DNA of 64,000 bases from Cranoglanis bouderius (GCA_023630585.1 CM042548.1:18405527-18469526); one strand, 5' to 3'; numbered from the stretch's first letter, positions 50,680-63,801 are shown. Made by a program: numbers and translations. Notes: generated by a model from the letters alone, not told the origin.

Positions 50680-51289
50680 GTCCCAAATTGCACACTGGTG
50701 CACTATTCTACGCCATTTTGTAGTATAAATAGTGTGATTAGTGTGTTCACACTGAAAAACCCCAAAGCACATTTTAAGTTCCCGGATGATGCACTCATTC
50801 AACCAAAAAAAACGAAGTGCGGAATGATGGACACTTCATGCACTCAACGGTCGCAGCTTTCCTTACGTAGCGGATGGGGAGGGGCTATATCAGGCTCAGA
50901 TACTGAACGGAAAAAAAAAAAGAAGAAAAAAAAAGATGTTTACATTGCCAGCAGACACAACTTACTATGTTGATTTTAAATTGTGCAAGCAAAATTCACC
51001 TGCAGAGACGATTACGTCTCCGTCTGACAGTGACTGAGGTCTTGTTGGGCATAAGAGGAAACTTTAACATAAACAGTAAAATGTTCCAATTCATTTTTGT
51101 TATCTGTTTGGCTATTTCGCTAATGCTAGCGCCATCGCATTACGTGCATTTGACGCAATTTGGACCAGGAAACAGCATATACTTCTGGTTAGTACAATAC
51201 CAAAAGTGTGCCATTTGAGACGATGCTACCCTTCTAAAATTCATACACTAGACGGCAGAGTGTATAGTGTATAGTATATCATTTGGGAC
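50680..51289. mobile_element. Unclassified element family E, copy 2 (about 610 bp)
   Basis: This is the better-bounded copy of the element at 14480-15110. It runs from GTCCCAAATTGCACAC to ATTTGGGAC, giving nine-base inverted ends, with the same nested inverted match (CCATTTGAGACGA near 51215) inside the far end. The shared plus-strand frame 50967-51218 opens MLILNCASKIHLQRRLRLRL and again holds a hydrophobic segment (FIFVICLAISLMLA). The frame's C-terminus differs from copy 1 because of small indels near 51155. On the minus strand the Arg-rich region reads as an alternative frame. No known family is recognised. Confidence 0.72.
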
Positions 51290-51532
51290 ACAACTACAGT
51301 TACTTACAATGCCATTCGACTACCTGCTAATAGTGGTGCCAGTGGAAATTTATCACCACCTAAAGAGAATGATGCAGCAGTGCTTTAGCTTTTAGTCTGC
51401 CCAGCTATTGTCAAATCTTCATCTTTACACTGTCCTCAAACAGATCAGCTTCTAAAGCTTCAGATTTCAGGCCAATACCCCTAACTAGCTGAGCTGAGTC
51501 TCTGCCATAACTCATCACAACTGCGTCATATA

Positions 51533-52724
51533 CAGTGGGGGAAAAAGTATTTGATCCCCTGCTGATTTTGTAGCAATCAGAAGTTTCTTGTAGTTGGCCA
51601 CCAGGTTTTCACACATCTCAGGAGGGATTTTGTCCCACTCCTCTTTGCAGATCCTCTCCAAGTCATTACGGTCATTTTCAATGCCCTGGCTGAGGGAAGG
51701 AGGTTCTCAACCAAGATTTGACAATACTTGGACCCGTCCATCGTCCCTTTGATGCGGTGTAGTTGTCCTGTCCCCTTAGCAGAAAAACATCCCCAAAGCA
51801 TAATGTTCCCACCTCCATGTTTGACGGTGGGGACGGTGTTATGACTTGGGGTCATAGGCAGCATTCCTCCTCCTCCAAACACGGCGAGTTGAGTTGATGC
51901 CAAAGAGATCTGACCACACCTGACCTCAACACTTTCACCCAGTTCTCCTCTGAATCATTCAGGCAAACTTCAGACGGGCCTGTACATGTGCTTTCTTGAG
52001 CAGGGGGACCTTGCGGGCGCTGCAGGATTTCAGTCCTTCACGGCGTAGTGTGTTACCAATTGTTTTCTTGGTGACTATGGTCCCAGCTGCCTTGAGATCA
52101 TTAAAAAGATCCTCCCGTGTAGTTCTGGGCTGATTCCTCACCGTTTTCAAGATCACTGAAACTCCACAAGGTGAGATCTTGCATGGAGCCCCAGACCGAG
52201 GGAGACTGACAGTTTCTTCCATTTGCGAATAATTGCACCAACTGTTGACACCTTCTCACCAAGCTGCTTGGCGATGGTCTTGTAGCCCATTCCAGCCTTG
52301 TGTAGGTCTACAATCTTGTCCCTGACATCCTCGGACAGCTCTTTGGTCTTGGCCATGGTGGAGAGTTTGGAATCTGATTGATTGATTGCTTCTGTGGACA
52401 GGTGTCTTTTTACAGGTAACAAACTGAGATTAGGAGCACTCCCTTTAAGAGAGTGTTCCTAATCTCAGCTCATTACCTGTGTAAAAGACACCTGGGAGCC
52501 AGAAATCTTGCTGATTGATAGGGGATCAAATACTTATTTCACTCATTAAAATGCAAATCAATTTATAACTTTTTTGAAATGCGTTTTTCTGGATTTTTTT
52601 GTTGTTATTCTGTCTCTCACTGTTAAAATACACCTACCATTAAAATTATAGACTGATCATTTCTTTGTCAGTGGGAAAACGAACAAAATCAGCAGGGGAT
52701 CAAATACTTTTTTTCCCCCCACTG
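51533..52724 (-). mobile_element. Tc1-like deletion derivative, copy 2 (1192 bp)
   Basis: TA dinucleotides flank the element at 51531-51532 and 52725-52726. The outer ends CAGTGGGGGAAAAAGTATTT and inverse match the 19.2 kb copy. The minus-strand frames repeat the same pieces: MAKTKELSEDVRDKIVDLHK at the N-terminus, LPRSGAPCKISPCG, and GGGNIMLWGCFSAKGTGQLH. The same large deletion removes the second catalytic Asp and the NPIE-LW Glu (jump near 51670). This copy additionally lost about 155 bp of the inner left arm (near 51571) but retains the GGCGTAGTGTGTTACCAATT segment and a 40-bp palindrome at about 52428-52469 that copy 1 lacks. It is non-autonomous. Confidence 0.93.
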
Positions 52725-55081
52725 TAGCTGCATTGCATTCTGAATCTTTAAGTCCAATGTTTGTTCTCTCCACTACTTCTATGTTCGATTTCTCTGCAAT
52801 TTGACACTGAACGTCACTGGGAAATGGGGAGTGAGAAAAGAAGCTTTTGCTTTTTAATTTTTTTCATTTTAGGAGCCAACAGTGAAACCTAACCATTATG
52901 ATTTAATTTCTTTTCCTATTCAATGCTATTGTAACTGTGCTACAATGGCCTGTGATAGCGTTGCATACTAAAATTTAACCTAATTTAACCTAACCTATTG
53001 AAAATATTAAGAAAAATCCTATATAATAGGCTGTGGGGAAAAAAACTGCATGAAATTATGTGCTCCTTTGAAGGCTGAGAAACAGATGTGGGACATGGAA
53101 AACAGGTCTTTTTTTTTTTTTTTTTTTTTTTTGATAAAGCAGCTGATAAACATAACCTTAGCATCCAATAGAAACACAGAAATCACATCTTTCACTGCAA
53201 ATCACCAAGGAAACGTCTTCAGAAACGTGACATGATGTTATGTTAAATTAACTATATGTACATAGTCAATGGATGAAAGTATATTGTGTTCATAGAAATA
53301 TTTACACAGTGCATATGTATGATAATAAAAGATACCTACATGTGGTGTCTGGCCTTAAATGATCATATTCATATCCCTGCAAGCCCTTTTAAGAATCGTA
53401 AAAATAATAAGAAAATCAAACACATTATGATTCATCATTGTAACTAAAACATTTGCAACCAAAGTAATGCAAGTTCATATCTTTCTTCTAATGTACTCAA
53501 GTCTCTTGGTTCTGCATTTGCAACATTTATGTATTACCGCTGTGTGCCTTGGGCACAATATCCAAACGAAAATGCTCCTGCTGTACATAGAAATGGCTCA
53601 TATTCCATCTGTGTCATAAATATGCCCTTATTAGAGCAATGCAAGGAGAACAAGCTGGTTACATACATAAAAACAGCACGGACGTGAACTTCGAACATGG
53701 CCCTGTTATTGATCGAGGTAATGCTTTAGAGTGAGCGAATGCAAACTGCCCCTGTAAATCCTGATCTGCATATAAAGCCTCAGAGTGGCAGGGTAAAAAT
53801 GTATTTTGGGGAAAGATTGAACTCTCTCGTGGCTCGCACCATCACTCGTTGCCATTTTCCTCAGCTGAGGAAGTGAGCTGTATCGACAGGCCAGTCCATG
53901 CATAGCAGAGGTAATGAGCACTTTCAAACAATGGGGATTAATTCCACAGCTGAGAAGAAAAATAAAGCCCTTATCAATGCTGGGTAGTAAAGGCACAAAA
54001 GGGAAGGGAGGAAAATTCACAGCTGATGATGCTCAGGTCAAAACGATATTTATGATGGTCACGATACCATCTGCAGACCTGGCAACTCCAAAGAGGAAAA
54101 ATGCACAGTTGCACCGAGGTGGGGGAGGATGGGTAAGAAAGCAGTACATTTTCAATATAGTCCCTTCACAAATCACTGTCTAAGCTAGAAACTGGAGCGT
54201 GTGCATGTACATCAGGGTTTTATATATAATTTAACTGACATCAACTATATACTTTGAACATATACATTGAACATACTTTACATTGATCAATTTTATTTCA
54301 CATTTATTTCATATTCAAATCATTCTCTTTTTACCTTGACAGAAAGCAAGGCCGCATCTTTCAAGAGGAAAAATTTAGTTGACATGAGAGTACTGGCCGA
54401 AAACATTACTAATGTGAATTGGGAGAAAGGGGGCGGGGCTTCCAGTGCATGTCAGTTTATATTTGAGAGTTCAAAGCAGCTGTGCAGCTGTCAATCATCC
54501 AAGATTCATATTTCGATTAGCTTATCTGCTGTTTTTATTTATTTTGGAGCATTTTTGAGTCATAACTCTGGTGTTAAATGCAGAGCTCCTAAGGCTGGTC
54601 TTGGTAAATATGGTCTTAGTCTCATCCGAAAGTTTGTAAAAATAACATTTATGTCGTTTCTTTTCACATGCACAAAGTCTGACAAGATGTAATTCCTTCT
54701 TTTATAAAACAGCCTAATCATCAGCTCAATGCACGAAGGAAGCCAACTAGTTGAAGTTACGTCTTTGTTGCTCTAGATCTTGACTCAGTCTCATTTCATT
54801 TTGGTTTTTATTTCGACCCAATCTTCACCCTTAAGACTCAGTCTTGACTCGATCTCGACTAGTCCTGGTCTTGAACTTGACAGTGACGGTTTTGATTACA
54901 GCCCTAAGAATTCCTACGCAAATGTTTATGGGGTGGTTGTGTGGTATCTGTTCACTGTCAAGTTGCTCTCTTTTATTCAGAATGGGTTTACACTCTCTGC
55001 ATTGATACTGGAGCATTGTATTTGGAACTGTGCAACTTGCAGCGCAAAAAGTATGGGTTCTATATTTTATGATGAGTCGAA

Positions 55082-55202
55082 GAGCCCACACAGCAACCCC
55101 CCAGTGTTGAATTTATTCGCGCTGTAGACTCATTTCAGAACAACTGGCCTTATATAAACACTGTAGGAGTAAATTCAAGGCTGGGGGTTGCTGTGTGGGC
55201 TC
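55082..55202. mobile_element. Foldback MITE, short
   Basis: Inverted arms of about 35 bp flank a 51-bp centre: GAGCCCACACAGCAACCCCC at the left and, inverted, GGGGGTTGCTGTGTGGGCTC at the right. The inner arm (AGTGTTGAATTTATTC) resembles the arm of the element at 57.7 kb, so the two are probably related. Confidence 0.82.
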
Positions 55203-57699
55203 ACGGGTTCATTGTATAACCGTGAAAGATTCCCTTTATTTATTTTTGCATTGTTTTGTTTTCACTGCATGATTTCATACTCATCACCGATCACAGTATG
55301 AGCAGATTTATCACAGATCAGTATGTAATGCAGAGAAGTTATGACACGTGTTGCAGTCAATACTACTTGAACTTTGAAATTATTGTTTTTTTTTGAGGGG
55401 GTGGGGTTGGGGGGGGTGGGTCGGTGTCAGGTGCATTTTTTCGCCTCCATATGTTATTTCATGCACAGGCAGGTAATTCAAAAGTCTGGAGTTGATTGCG
55501 GGAGTGCTTGTTACTACTGTCCCTCAATGACTGTGAAAGAGTTGATGTCTGCCAAACAGACCGAGACACAAACAGAGACATAATGTGTTTGTCAAAACCA
55601 ACAGTTTTCTATATTTTTCATACAAAAGTGCATCTGAGCGCTTAACAATACCCATGACATACCATGAAAAAAAAAAAAAAAAAAAAAAAAAGAAGAAGAA
55701 GATAATTTTCCTGTCTACATGGAAACTTTCCCCACCTTGGGGGACATTTCAAAAAGTTTCATTTTCAGTGGATGGAAGCCCAAAACGCAGACGAAACTGT
55801 TTTTAAAAATATCCGTATACATTTGGGCAGGGCCTGAATCATACTGAGCATAAATTTTACTTACTTAAGCAATACCTGAATGAAAAACAGCTCCAAAACG
55901 ACCCAAAACTTAAAGAGCATAATTACAGGCCCAGATGAGCATCACCAGGGAAAATGTCCTGTGTTTTTATTCCCCCCCTTATTCCCCCACAATCTTTAGA
56001 TTGATTTCTATGGGCTTACACAGTTACTGTATGTTTAAGTAAAATTCCTTGAATAAAAGTTCAGTAGATTTTCCCAATTCAGCGCAATGTTCTCATACTT
56101 TACACAAAATAGTGCTTTAAAGCACTCAGACCATCCAACTAGGCAACAATATCTGGGTTGCCACTTGACCTCTCTTAGCTCAAACTTCCCCCGAAAATAT
56201 GCAGTAGCTTATTATTTAAATGAATTGTATCTAAGGGTAAGAAATGAGAATGATTTATGCAAAAGTTCATTAGTTTAAGTAGCAATGCTGAGGGTCACAG
56301 AAGGGCTCGTCCCAGCTGGGAGTGAACCATGAGCTCTCAGGTCACCGGCACACAATCACTTCCTCTTCCTACTGAAATAATGCAGCATAATCAGTCCACT
56401 GAGACTTCCTTGGAAAGTTAAGAGGTGAGCAAGTCCCCTTTTTGTGCTGGCTGGTATTTGCACAGCGTGAAGAGATGAGATATTCACGGTGTGTAAAACA
56501 GTTCCGCCAAAGTAATTAAACGGTCCATTAAGTCCCTGCAAATGACAGTGCATAAAATGGGAATATTTTTGATGAAAGGAGTCACAGATACAACGCAGGA
56601 TATCAATTGTCTTGCTGCTGGACATTTTCAAGACTTCAGCTATTTTAGGGGTAGAGTGTACAGCTGTTTAAGAGCTAAACTGAAGGAACCTTGGCTTTCG
56701 TTCACAGAGCTCATACATAAAGCACTCTTCCTCTCGCGAAGGAGTTTTCAGGCCATAACTCAGGTAAATCACCGCTTATTCCCTGTGTTAGCGAGGATTG
56801 AGTGCTATGACAAGCCAGCAATCCCCCACTCAGAAGAGACAGCAGATCTGGGCAGGAGAGATACAGCCCACATTCTGCATCATCAGCACTCAGTGGGTTG
56901 TATGTCAGCTTTTGGGTGGAAAGAAATATTCTAACCTGACAAAAATGTTGTACGTTGTGCAAGTATACAGTGCCATGATGCTGAATGAAGCGTGCAGCAT
57001 CTGTGTGAACAGGAGACTTTAAAGCTGTTCACCTGATTTACAACCACCTTAAGACTAACGCCACTGTAATGAACTTGCTGTGTTTAAATTCTTTGTTAAC
57101 TGCTCTTGCCATGAGAACAAACTACCAGAATTCCATGTTCCATTTCCGCATCAGACTCCATTTCCCAACACATGGATGAACTACAAACTCGGCCACATGT
57201 TCGGTCACATGATTTATTCTCCCGGATCACAATCGGCAGACTTCTAATTCAGCAAACCTGTATGCGTTCACACACACCCTTTAAATAAAGGGTGACTTTG
57301 ATTCATTGATGTGAAGTCTTGCTCCTAGTGCAGTTCTAGCGATGATTCCAAAGTTTGCTTCTTTTTTTTTTTTTCTTACGATTTTGTTTTGTTTTGTTAG
57401 TGTTATCCCAGATTAATCAGTTTGCAGATCACCTGCATTTGTAGCCAACCCTGGCCTCATACCCGACACTTTACAGCCTGAATGAATGCGTTATTTATAA
57501 TGAACAGAATGAACAGATAAAGTGTTCTAAAACAAACACGAATAGGACGAGCACAATCTTTTTTTTTTTTTTTTGCCAGAAAGGTTGACATCGCCAAGAC
57601 TAGCAGTATGCATCAGAACTGGGATCCCAAACAAAACAAAACAAAAAAATTACCCGAGGGTGTGGTTTTTACTTTAATGCAGGCTCGAGTGGACAGATA

Positions 57700-57828
57700 C
57701 ACAGTAAAATCTCTAGTGTTGAATTAACACCCAGAGTGTTCTTGTGTGTCTAATTCGGCATATATGAACACGGTAGGGTGTACATTCAACACTCTGGTTG
57801 TTAAATCAACACTGGGGATTTTGCTGTG
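57700..57828. mobile_element. Foldback MITE (CACAGTAAAAT family)
   Basis: The left arm is CACAGTAAAATCTCTAGTGT, then TGAATTAACACCCAGAGTGTT. The right arm is the inverted equivalent, AACACTCTGGTTGTTAAATC to TTGCTGTG. Arms are about 41 bp and the centre about 47 bp. This palindromic class is very common in teleosts. It sits just before family A copy 3. Confidence 0.85.
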
Positions 57829-57829
57829 C

Positions 57830-58265
57830 ATGAAGTTCATGGGACAAAGAAAGACCACATTCTTTAACGTGAAAGAGAACGATGCATTTACAGCAATTTA
57901 TTTAACGTTCATTCACTCATCTTTAGTAACTGCCTGGTCATGGTTACGATCGTTAAAATTAAACTTAATTTGTTAAAAATGTCACAGGTACAAAAACAAA
58001 AGAGTCTGGTTTAGGCCACACCCACTTCTGAATATGTTTAAATCCGAATACAGACATTAATTACTTCACAGCTATAGATAATGGCACTATATTACACCTC
58101 TGCTGCACACTTTCTGTTACAGGACACAGCACAAGCAATGGCACCATGAGAAACACTGCAGAAGTCACGCCTGACATGGCTGGTGTCATAGCCTCACTAA
58201 TGTCGCTCTTTGAAGGAGGTGGGCTTATCGGCATGTTCTCTGTGAACACTCTGTCTAGACGATAG
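57830..58265. repeat. Dispersed repeat family A, copy 3
   Basis: It shares GAAAGACCACATTC-TTAACGT with the 17.2 kb copy. It shares the distal block TTTAGGCCACACCCACTTCT, TTTAAATC-GAATA, and a CACTATATTACACC-like block with the 5.3 kb copy. It extends about 150 bp further than copy 1 in its distal part. No coding capacity is evident. Confidence 0.65.
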
Positions 58266-58884
58266 CAGAAAGCACTGCGGCAGCTAAAAAAAATGGCACT
58301 CCATTGTATTTAGCTCAACAACTGAAGAATTCATTGTCAGGGTGCTTTAGAGCCCTTTCTCCCTAAAATGACAGCAGCACTAGACTCCTATCTCATACTT
58401 CTAGATGATTTGTCTGGCATTCAAGGACATGTCAGGGTTGTGTGGGGGGGTTGGGTGAGGACTGGAGAGAAAGAAAAGGGAAAGAAAAAAAAAACCCCAA
58501 ACAAACAGATTTTAGAGGTTATAAGAGATTGTTGGGGATAAGTTGTTGCCTTTTGTATCCCCTTCAACTAAAAGACTAACGCAAACTAAGAGGAGTTTTT
58601 TCAGTAACCATTCTAAAACTGCACTCTGCATGCAGTTATTTCCAAAGTACTGCGGTGTGTCAAAGCAATTTTAAGCAATTGCTATTTATCTACATCTAGT
58701 CTTTAATGCAATCTTGCATAATCGCATTAAAATGATTTAAAGAGTGCATATTAATCATAACTGAGAGCAAGATATTACATGGAGTTGAAGATGATGATGC
58801 ATTTAGATGCAGTCCTGTATTGCTCCCTTATGTTCCTTCACACCAAAAATAAAGAGAATAATTAAGCACAAACCAGGAGGCATA

Positions 58885-59200
58885 TTGGTCACTGAGTAGC
58901 GAGTCGATCCTGAGCCCAGGTTTCTGTCTGTCTGGAGTTTCATGTAGGTTTCCTCTAGGTTCTTCAGTTTCCTCCTACTTCGCAAAGTCGGTGAACTGGC
59001 TATGCTAAACTGCCCCTAGGTGTGAATGTGTGTGTGTGTGTGTATGTGTGTGCGTGCATGTGCCCTGCTATGGACTGGGATCCAGGGTGTATTCCTGCCT
59101 CACTACTGATCAGAAGCCTGAGAGTTCAAATACCAGCACTACCAAACTTCCTCCAGAAGTCTTGTACATTTTGCAAAATTAAGCTCCATTACGCTCCATA
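58885..59200 (+). repeat. Family G repeat (copy 4) followed by a degraded tRNA-type SINE piece
   Basis: The first part has GTTTCTGTCTGTCTGGAGTT, GGTTTCCTCTAGGTTCTTCA, GTTTCCTCC and GGTGAACTGGCTATGCTAAA, followed by a TG microsatellite (59027-59054) and GGTGTATTCCTGCCTCAC. At 59105 it changes to CTGATCAGAAGCCTGAGAGT and TCAAATACCAGCACTACCAA, which resembles the box B region of the SINE at 25.0 kb in the opposite orientation. Confidence 0.72.
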
Positions 59201-61089
59201 AAGGCCCTGTTGGTGTGTCCTTCTGAGAGAACTCTTAAAATAACCCTCAACAGGGTGTTTCACATTCAGAAAAAGCTCCATAGAGAAAGGTATAGAACGG
59301 TTAGGAAGCTAGAGCTCTTAAACCATCCACAGAACCCTTGAGGAACCCTTCACAGATCTATTCCTATTTTTGCCCATTTTTGATACCTAGGCTTAAGTCA
59401 ACAAAACGCCGCTATTTTAAATAAATATGTGGTGCTTTATAATATTTTTGTTCAGCCCAGACTGGTGTAGGGACTAAATAACTGACTAAATATGACTGGT
59501 CAGAAGGTGTTGTCTGAAAGCTTTTTGCTGTTTATAGTACATCTAACTTCTGCCTTGAAAATTGAAAAGCAAATCCAAAAAAAAAAAAAAAAGTATAGAG
59601 TGCTGGTTTATAATAAAAAGAAATTGTACAAACATGTTTAAATAGGAATACTGTGAATTTTCACGATTGTGAATCATGATTTTGTTCCAATTAAGCCACG
59701 GATCTCTGTGACAAGATGCATAAAATGAGTCTCGACGGCAAATAATTCCTGCATGATTAAAGCAATATGTAAGAAGTGATCTTTCATGGCATGGACAACA
59801 TGACAGACTTTTAAGGGTTAAAAGCGTGCACCATTATATCCGATGTAAAGACAATTATTTTGTTGTCCTGTACTCACATACATACATGTATATCTATGCA
59901 TAGTTACAATTTAAAATGTCTTTCTTTTTATTTTACTCATCAAATCTTCAAACAAGGATTTGATGAGTGATGTTACCTGCCTTCACAACCGAAACCCATG
60001 ATACACTTAGTCACTGATGCAGTGGTAAATTTTCTTGCTGCCTGACTGCTAATGCAAATTTAAATCTGCAAACAAGGAGTTGATTCAAAGCGGAGCTATT
60101 TGCACTGTCAGATCAAAATCATTTGTTGCTGTATAAGTGCATTAGAGTATGGCCAGTATATATTGCTGAGGATTGAGAAGGTGAGGAGACGCTTTAGTCA
60201 GCATAAATGGCCACAGTGACAACTAGGCGTTATTCGCTCAGTGGATAGCAGGCAGCATTCTAGAAGGATTCAACATAACAGTTGAATCCTTCAGAATTAA
60301 TATTTCATATATTGCCAGGTGCTTTCACACTACTGCACTGTGATTGTCAAGTCCTAGCTGATATACATAAGGCCATGTGAACTATAACTTACTCTCACAT
60401 CGTTTCGTATCCGGGTCCAATTGCTGTAAAGACTGTTATGTGCAACACCCCATATTGTGTCACTAAGATATTAAGGTTAAGCCTATTTCATGAGATTTTA
60501 ACTATGTCACAAATGGTCTGCCAATGCAATAACACAATTTCAAGCTTGAAATTAATGAAAAGTATAAAGAAATAGGCTTATTAATACTACTTGTTTTCTA
60601 TTAATATAATAATGCTAAATATGAGACAAAAATGGGCCCACATTTAAGATATTTTAATTGCCGAATGTTAAGGCAAATGTGTTCCTGGGTCAGATTTCCT
60701 ATTTATTTATTTGTTTCCTGATTTATGTAACATAAACCATGTGAGAAAATGATTTACATCATCAATTTCCCAGTCAACACCTCCTGAGGTGTGCTGGTAA
60801 GGTTACATATGAAAAAATAAAATAAAATTTTAATGTTATACTAACTTCAACCACAGAGGGAGCTACTTTTTCCATTAGAACTTTGTGGAGTGGAAAAACA
60901 TCCATGAAAAGAAATCTATTTGTTATACTTGTTTACCGGTTATACAGTGTTATACCACCATGTCACCATGTAATACCACCACTTTCAACCCCAATGGACA
61001 GGTGATTTATGAAAAAGTAACTGCAGGTAGAGCTTTTCTCATGGGCTAGTAGTTATCACATGGGTAGAAACAGATAAACATAGATGCCT

Positions 61090-61619
61090 TGTATGCTTTT
61101 GTGCCTTGCACAAACGTTTGTTATGGATTTTTTATTTTAAAACTTCTACATTATCAAGTCAGTACAAAAAACATTTTAGATTCCCAAACATTAGTTTTCT
61201 AGCACAAAATTAAATGTTACAGAAAAATGTTTGTATGTCATTAAAGAAAGCAGCATATTACGTAAGAGACACTTTTCAGACAGTAAACACAATGAAGGCT
61301 GCTGGGTTTTGCTGCAAAAATAAGAAGCGAGTGCGAAAGTCAAAGTGTCCAGAAGAACTGTGTCTGGTTCTGCAAGATGCTCAATAAAACTTACCAGCTC
61401 ATTTCCTTATAAAACTGCACACATTGTACCAGACACTACTATTTTTATTTGTTTGTCACACCAAATATTGACTTTATTTCATTTACTAATGTTTACTGCT
61501 CTTTACAGTATTATTACAGTAATATTTTTAAATGTAGAAACATTTAATTCCATTATTTTGAAGGCAACTTTGCTCTACAGCATTTCTTTGCATGTGCCTA
61601 ATACTTATGCACAGTACTG
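61090..61619. repeat. Dispersed repeat family F, copy 2 (uninterrupted)
   Basis: It matches the two separated parts of the 13.99-15.18 kb copy in order and ends CCTAATACTTATGCACAGTA then CTG, followed by TA (61620-61621). That end is the hallmark of a teleost Tc1/mariner terminal repeat. A left TIR partner is only weakly visible near 61100 (TTTTGTGCCTTGCACAAACG). The plus-strand frame 61345-61707 overlapping it has no transposase motif. Confidence 0.7.
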
Positions 61620-61875
61620 TACGCGTAGGTCCACTCTTTTTGGCCGTACCGCAGTTTTGCATGGGTTGCTGTCCAGAATGGAGTCGCTAATACAGTCTCA
61701 AAGCTAGCATCAGCCTGTATATAAGAAGTCTAGTCTACTAATAAGGTGTGGGATTACTGAACCACGATCTATAAATGTACTGTAACTACTCAATATATGT
61801 ACAATATCCCGATTAGGCTCAAATGACTGAAGTAGGGTGTTTCTCTCTGGAAAAACAAAAAAATCAAGCGTCAAA

Positions 61876-62000
61876 CCTACGGAACCAAAACTCCAGGAAG
61901 TAGAGTAGGACCTGGAGAACCAAATGTTTAGGGAAGTAAGTACGACCTGCAGAACCAAAAGTGCAGGGGTGGAGTAGGGCCTGCAGAACCAAGCTCCTCC
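61876..62000 (+). repeat. Local tandem repeat, about 37 bp unit, about three copies
   Basis: Units have the form GGAACCAAAA-T-CAGGAAGTAGAGTAGGACCT, starting near 61880, 61915 and 61952 with a partial fourth near 61988 (GCAGAACCAAGCTCC). The units differ by several bases, so the array is old. Confidence 0.75.
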
Positions 62001-62439
62001 TATGAGTGGGGTATTATTGCAGCCTACATAGACACTGCGCTCTCATGCTACCTGAATTCAAGTTAAACCAGCTAGTGTATGTTAGCTTGTTGAAATTTTT
62101 ACTGGGAGAGAAACATTTATTTAACTGACATATGTTTACAACACACTAACATGTACTATTTGTGTCTAGGGACCTGAACTGACTCTACCATATGAACTTC
62201 AGACCAATGAGAACACATCATAGGAGGTGTTGGATCAGATCCAGCTTCACCCCCTAGAGATTTGGTTCTGCAGCGAGGACTCTCCTGGATCTTCTCCTCG
62301 ACGAACTACAGCATTAATATAGATAGTCGTTCGGCTTTATGATTTTGAGTACAGAAAGCAGTTATCCTTGCACATTTGTGAATGTGTTTATGTTCTTGAC
62401 GATGAAGACTCTCTCAGCTATTAAACTGATTGATGCCAG

Positions 62440-62965
62440 GTGTGTCTGTCACATTTGGCTCGAGCTGCGTGCCACGGACTTCTGGTGTAGCGGCTCGCCA
62501 ATGCAGCTGGACTGAACCTGCGCATTAACCAGATATGAAGCTCGCAGGAAAAACAATGACAGCGTTCCTTCATTCATAACTGCATGGGCAAGAAAGAGAG
62601 AAAGAAAGAAAAACCCCTGCTGGTTTAGGCCATGCCCACATCCCATACACACTTTGGGTATAATTTAAATACAGATAGACAAATTTGGAGCACTTAACAG
62701 ATACACATACAGGCACTGTGTTACACCCCTACTTCACATAAATGATGTACAGTATATCGCATTGCTGGTGTGGGATTACTGCAGCAGCGATTAATAATGT
62801 ACTGTACAACTTTGTATACATGAATGCAGACTTCAGGCGCTGTACTCCGTTCAGCCTCTTTCGCGAGCTGCTACTGGCACACAGCCTGAGCCGAAGGTGG
62901 GTGGACCTCCACCTGATGCAGATTAATTTAATAGCTAAGGGATTTTCATTGTGCAGAAATTAAAC
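62440..62965. repeat. Dispersed repeat family A, distant copy
   Basis: The central part (TTTAGGCCATGCCCACATCC, AATTTAAATACAGATAGA and GGCACTGTGTTACACC) parallels the distal part of family A at 5.74-5.85 and 58.0-58.1 kb. The flanks are unmatched. No gene is present. Confidence 0.5.
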
Positions 62966-63770
62966 ATAATTTCCAATGTGGAAGAACTGCTTTGCGTTAT
63001 CAGAATCATCAAGATGAACGTTTATTTTACCTTCACGGCTTCCCTACTTTTGTACACATTTGTCGTGTATATACATTGCATACAAGGTTATTATAAGTAA
63101 GTCAACATGTTGGAAATCTTATTATATGTGTAACAATAAAGGAGTCGCATATTATCTCTCCCAGGCATTACATACTGGATGTGTACTAACACATAGTACC
63201 TGTAGGGGGCTCCAAGCCTTAGAAATAGCAAGTTAGAAAACAAACCCACCCTGTGGTCCACAGCACACTCTGGAGTAAAGACTTTTCACTGCCACCACTG
63301 GGTTTGTGCTCATGTTCGCACATAAATGACATTAGACGCGTCATCAGTGCATGGGACAGCAACGCTGAGTCCTACACAGGACATTTTTTTGCTTGTGAGG
63401 TCTGATAGAGCCTCTTTAACTGATTTTCACATTATTACTTTAAAAAAAAAACAAAGATTTAGGGTTCTAATTTAGTGCAATAAACCGGTAAAGATCCAGT
63501 AATGTGCAAATACATAGCATTAATAGACTGCTCAAATAGACCTGATGAATAATATGGACAAATAAATAGAGGAAAAAGGTATATCTGAGATGGGAGACGT
63601 TTAGGGAGGGGAAAAAAACACTATAAAAGGTGAAGAAAAGCAAACTGAATTTGCATTGAAATGGCATTGGCTTCTAACAACCATGAACCTGATTATTTTC
63701 ATGGCTCTTGCTCTTCTCCAGATCTGGCTAAATCCCTTTTGACAGTTGTCTTTCTGATAAGCGAGTCAGT

Positions 63771-63801
63771 CTCCTCTCTCTCTCTCTCTCTCACTCTCTC
63801 T
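63771..63801. repeat. (TC)n microsatellite
   Basis: About fourteen TC units with one interruption, near the window end. Confidence 0.9.

Noticed and set aside
54267..54692. Plus-strand open frame of 141 codons
   Set aside because: It is the longest intronic frame not due to a transposon or microsatellite, but it has no recognisable domain and no partner exon signal, and AT-rich DNA gives frames of this size by chance.
56285..56365. A tRNA-like stretch on the minus strand (GGTTCACTCCC resembles box B)
   Set aside because: I could not form an acceptor stem or anticodon arm; at most it is a degraded SINE head.
56542..57022. Overlapping plus-strand frames of 130 and 74 codons in a slightly GC-richer patch
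   Set aside because: There is no domain, no splice-consistent border and no second copy; probably chance.
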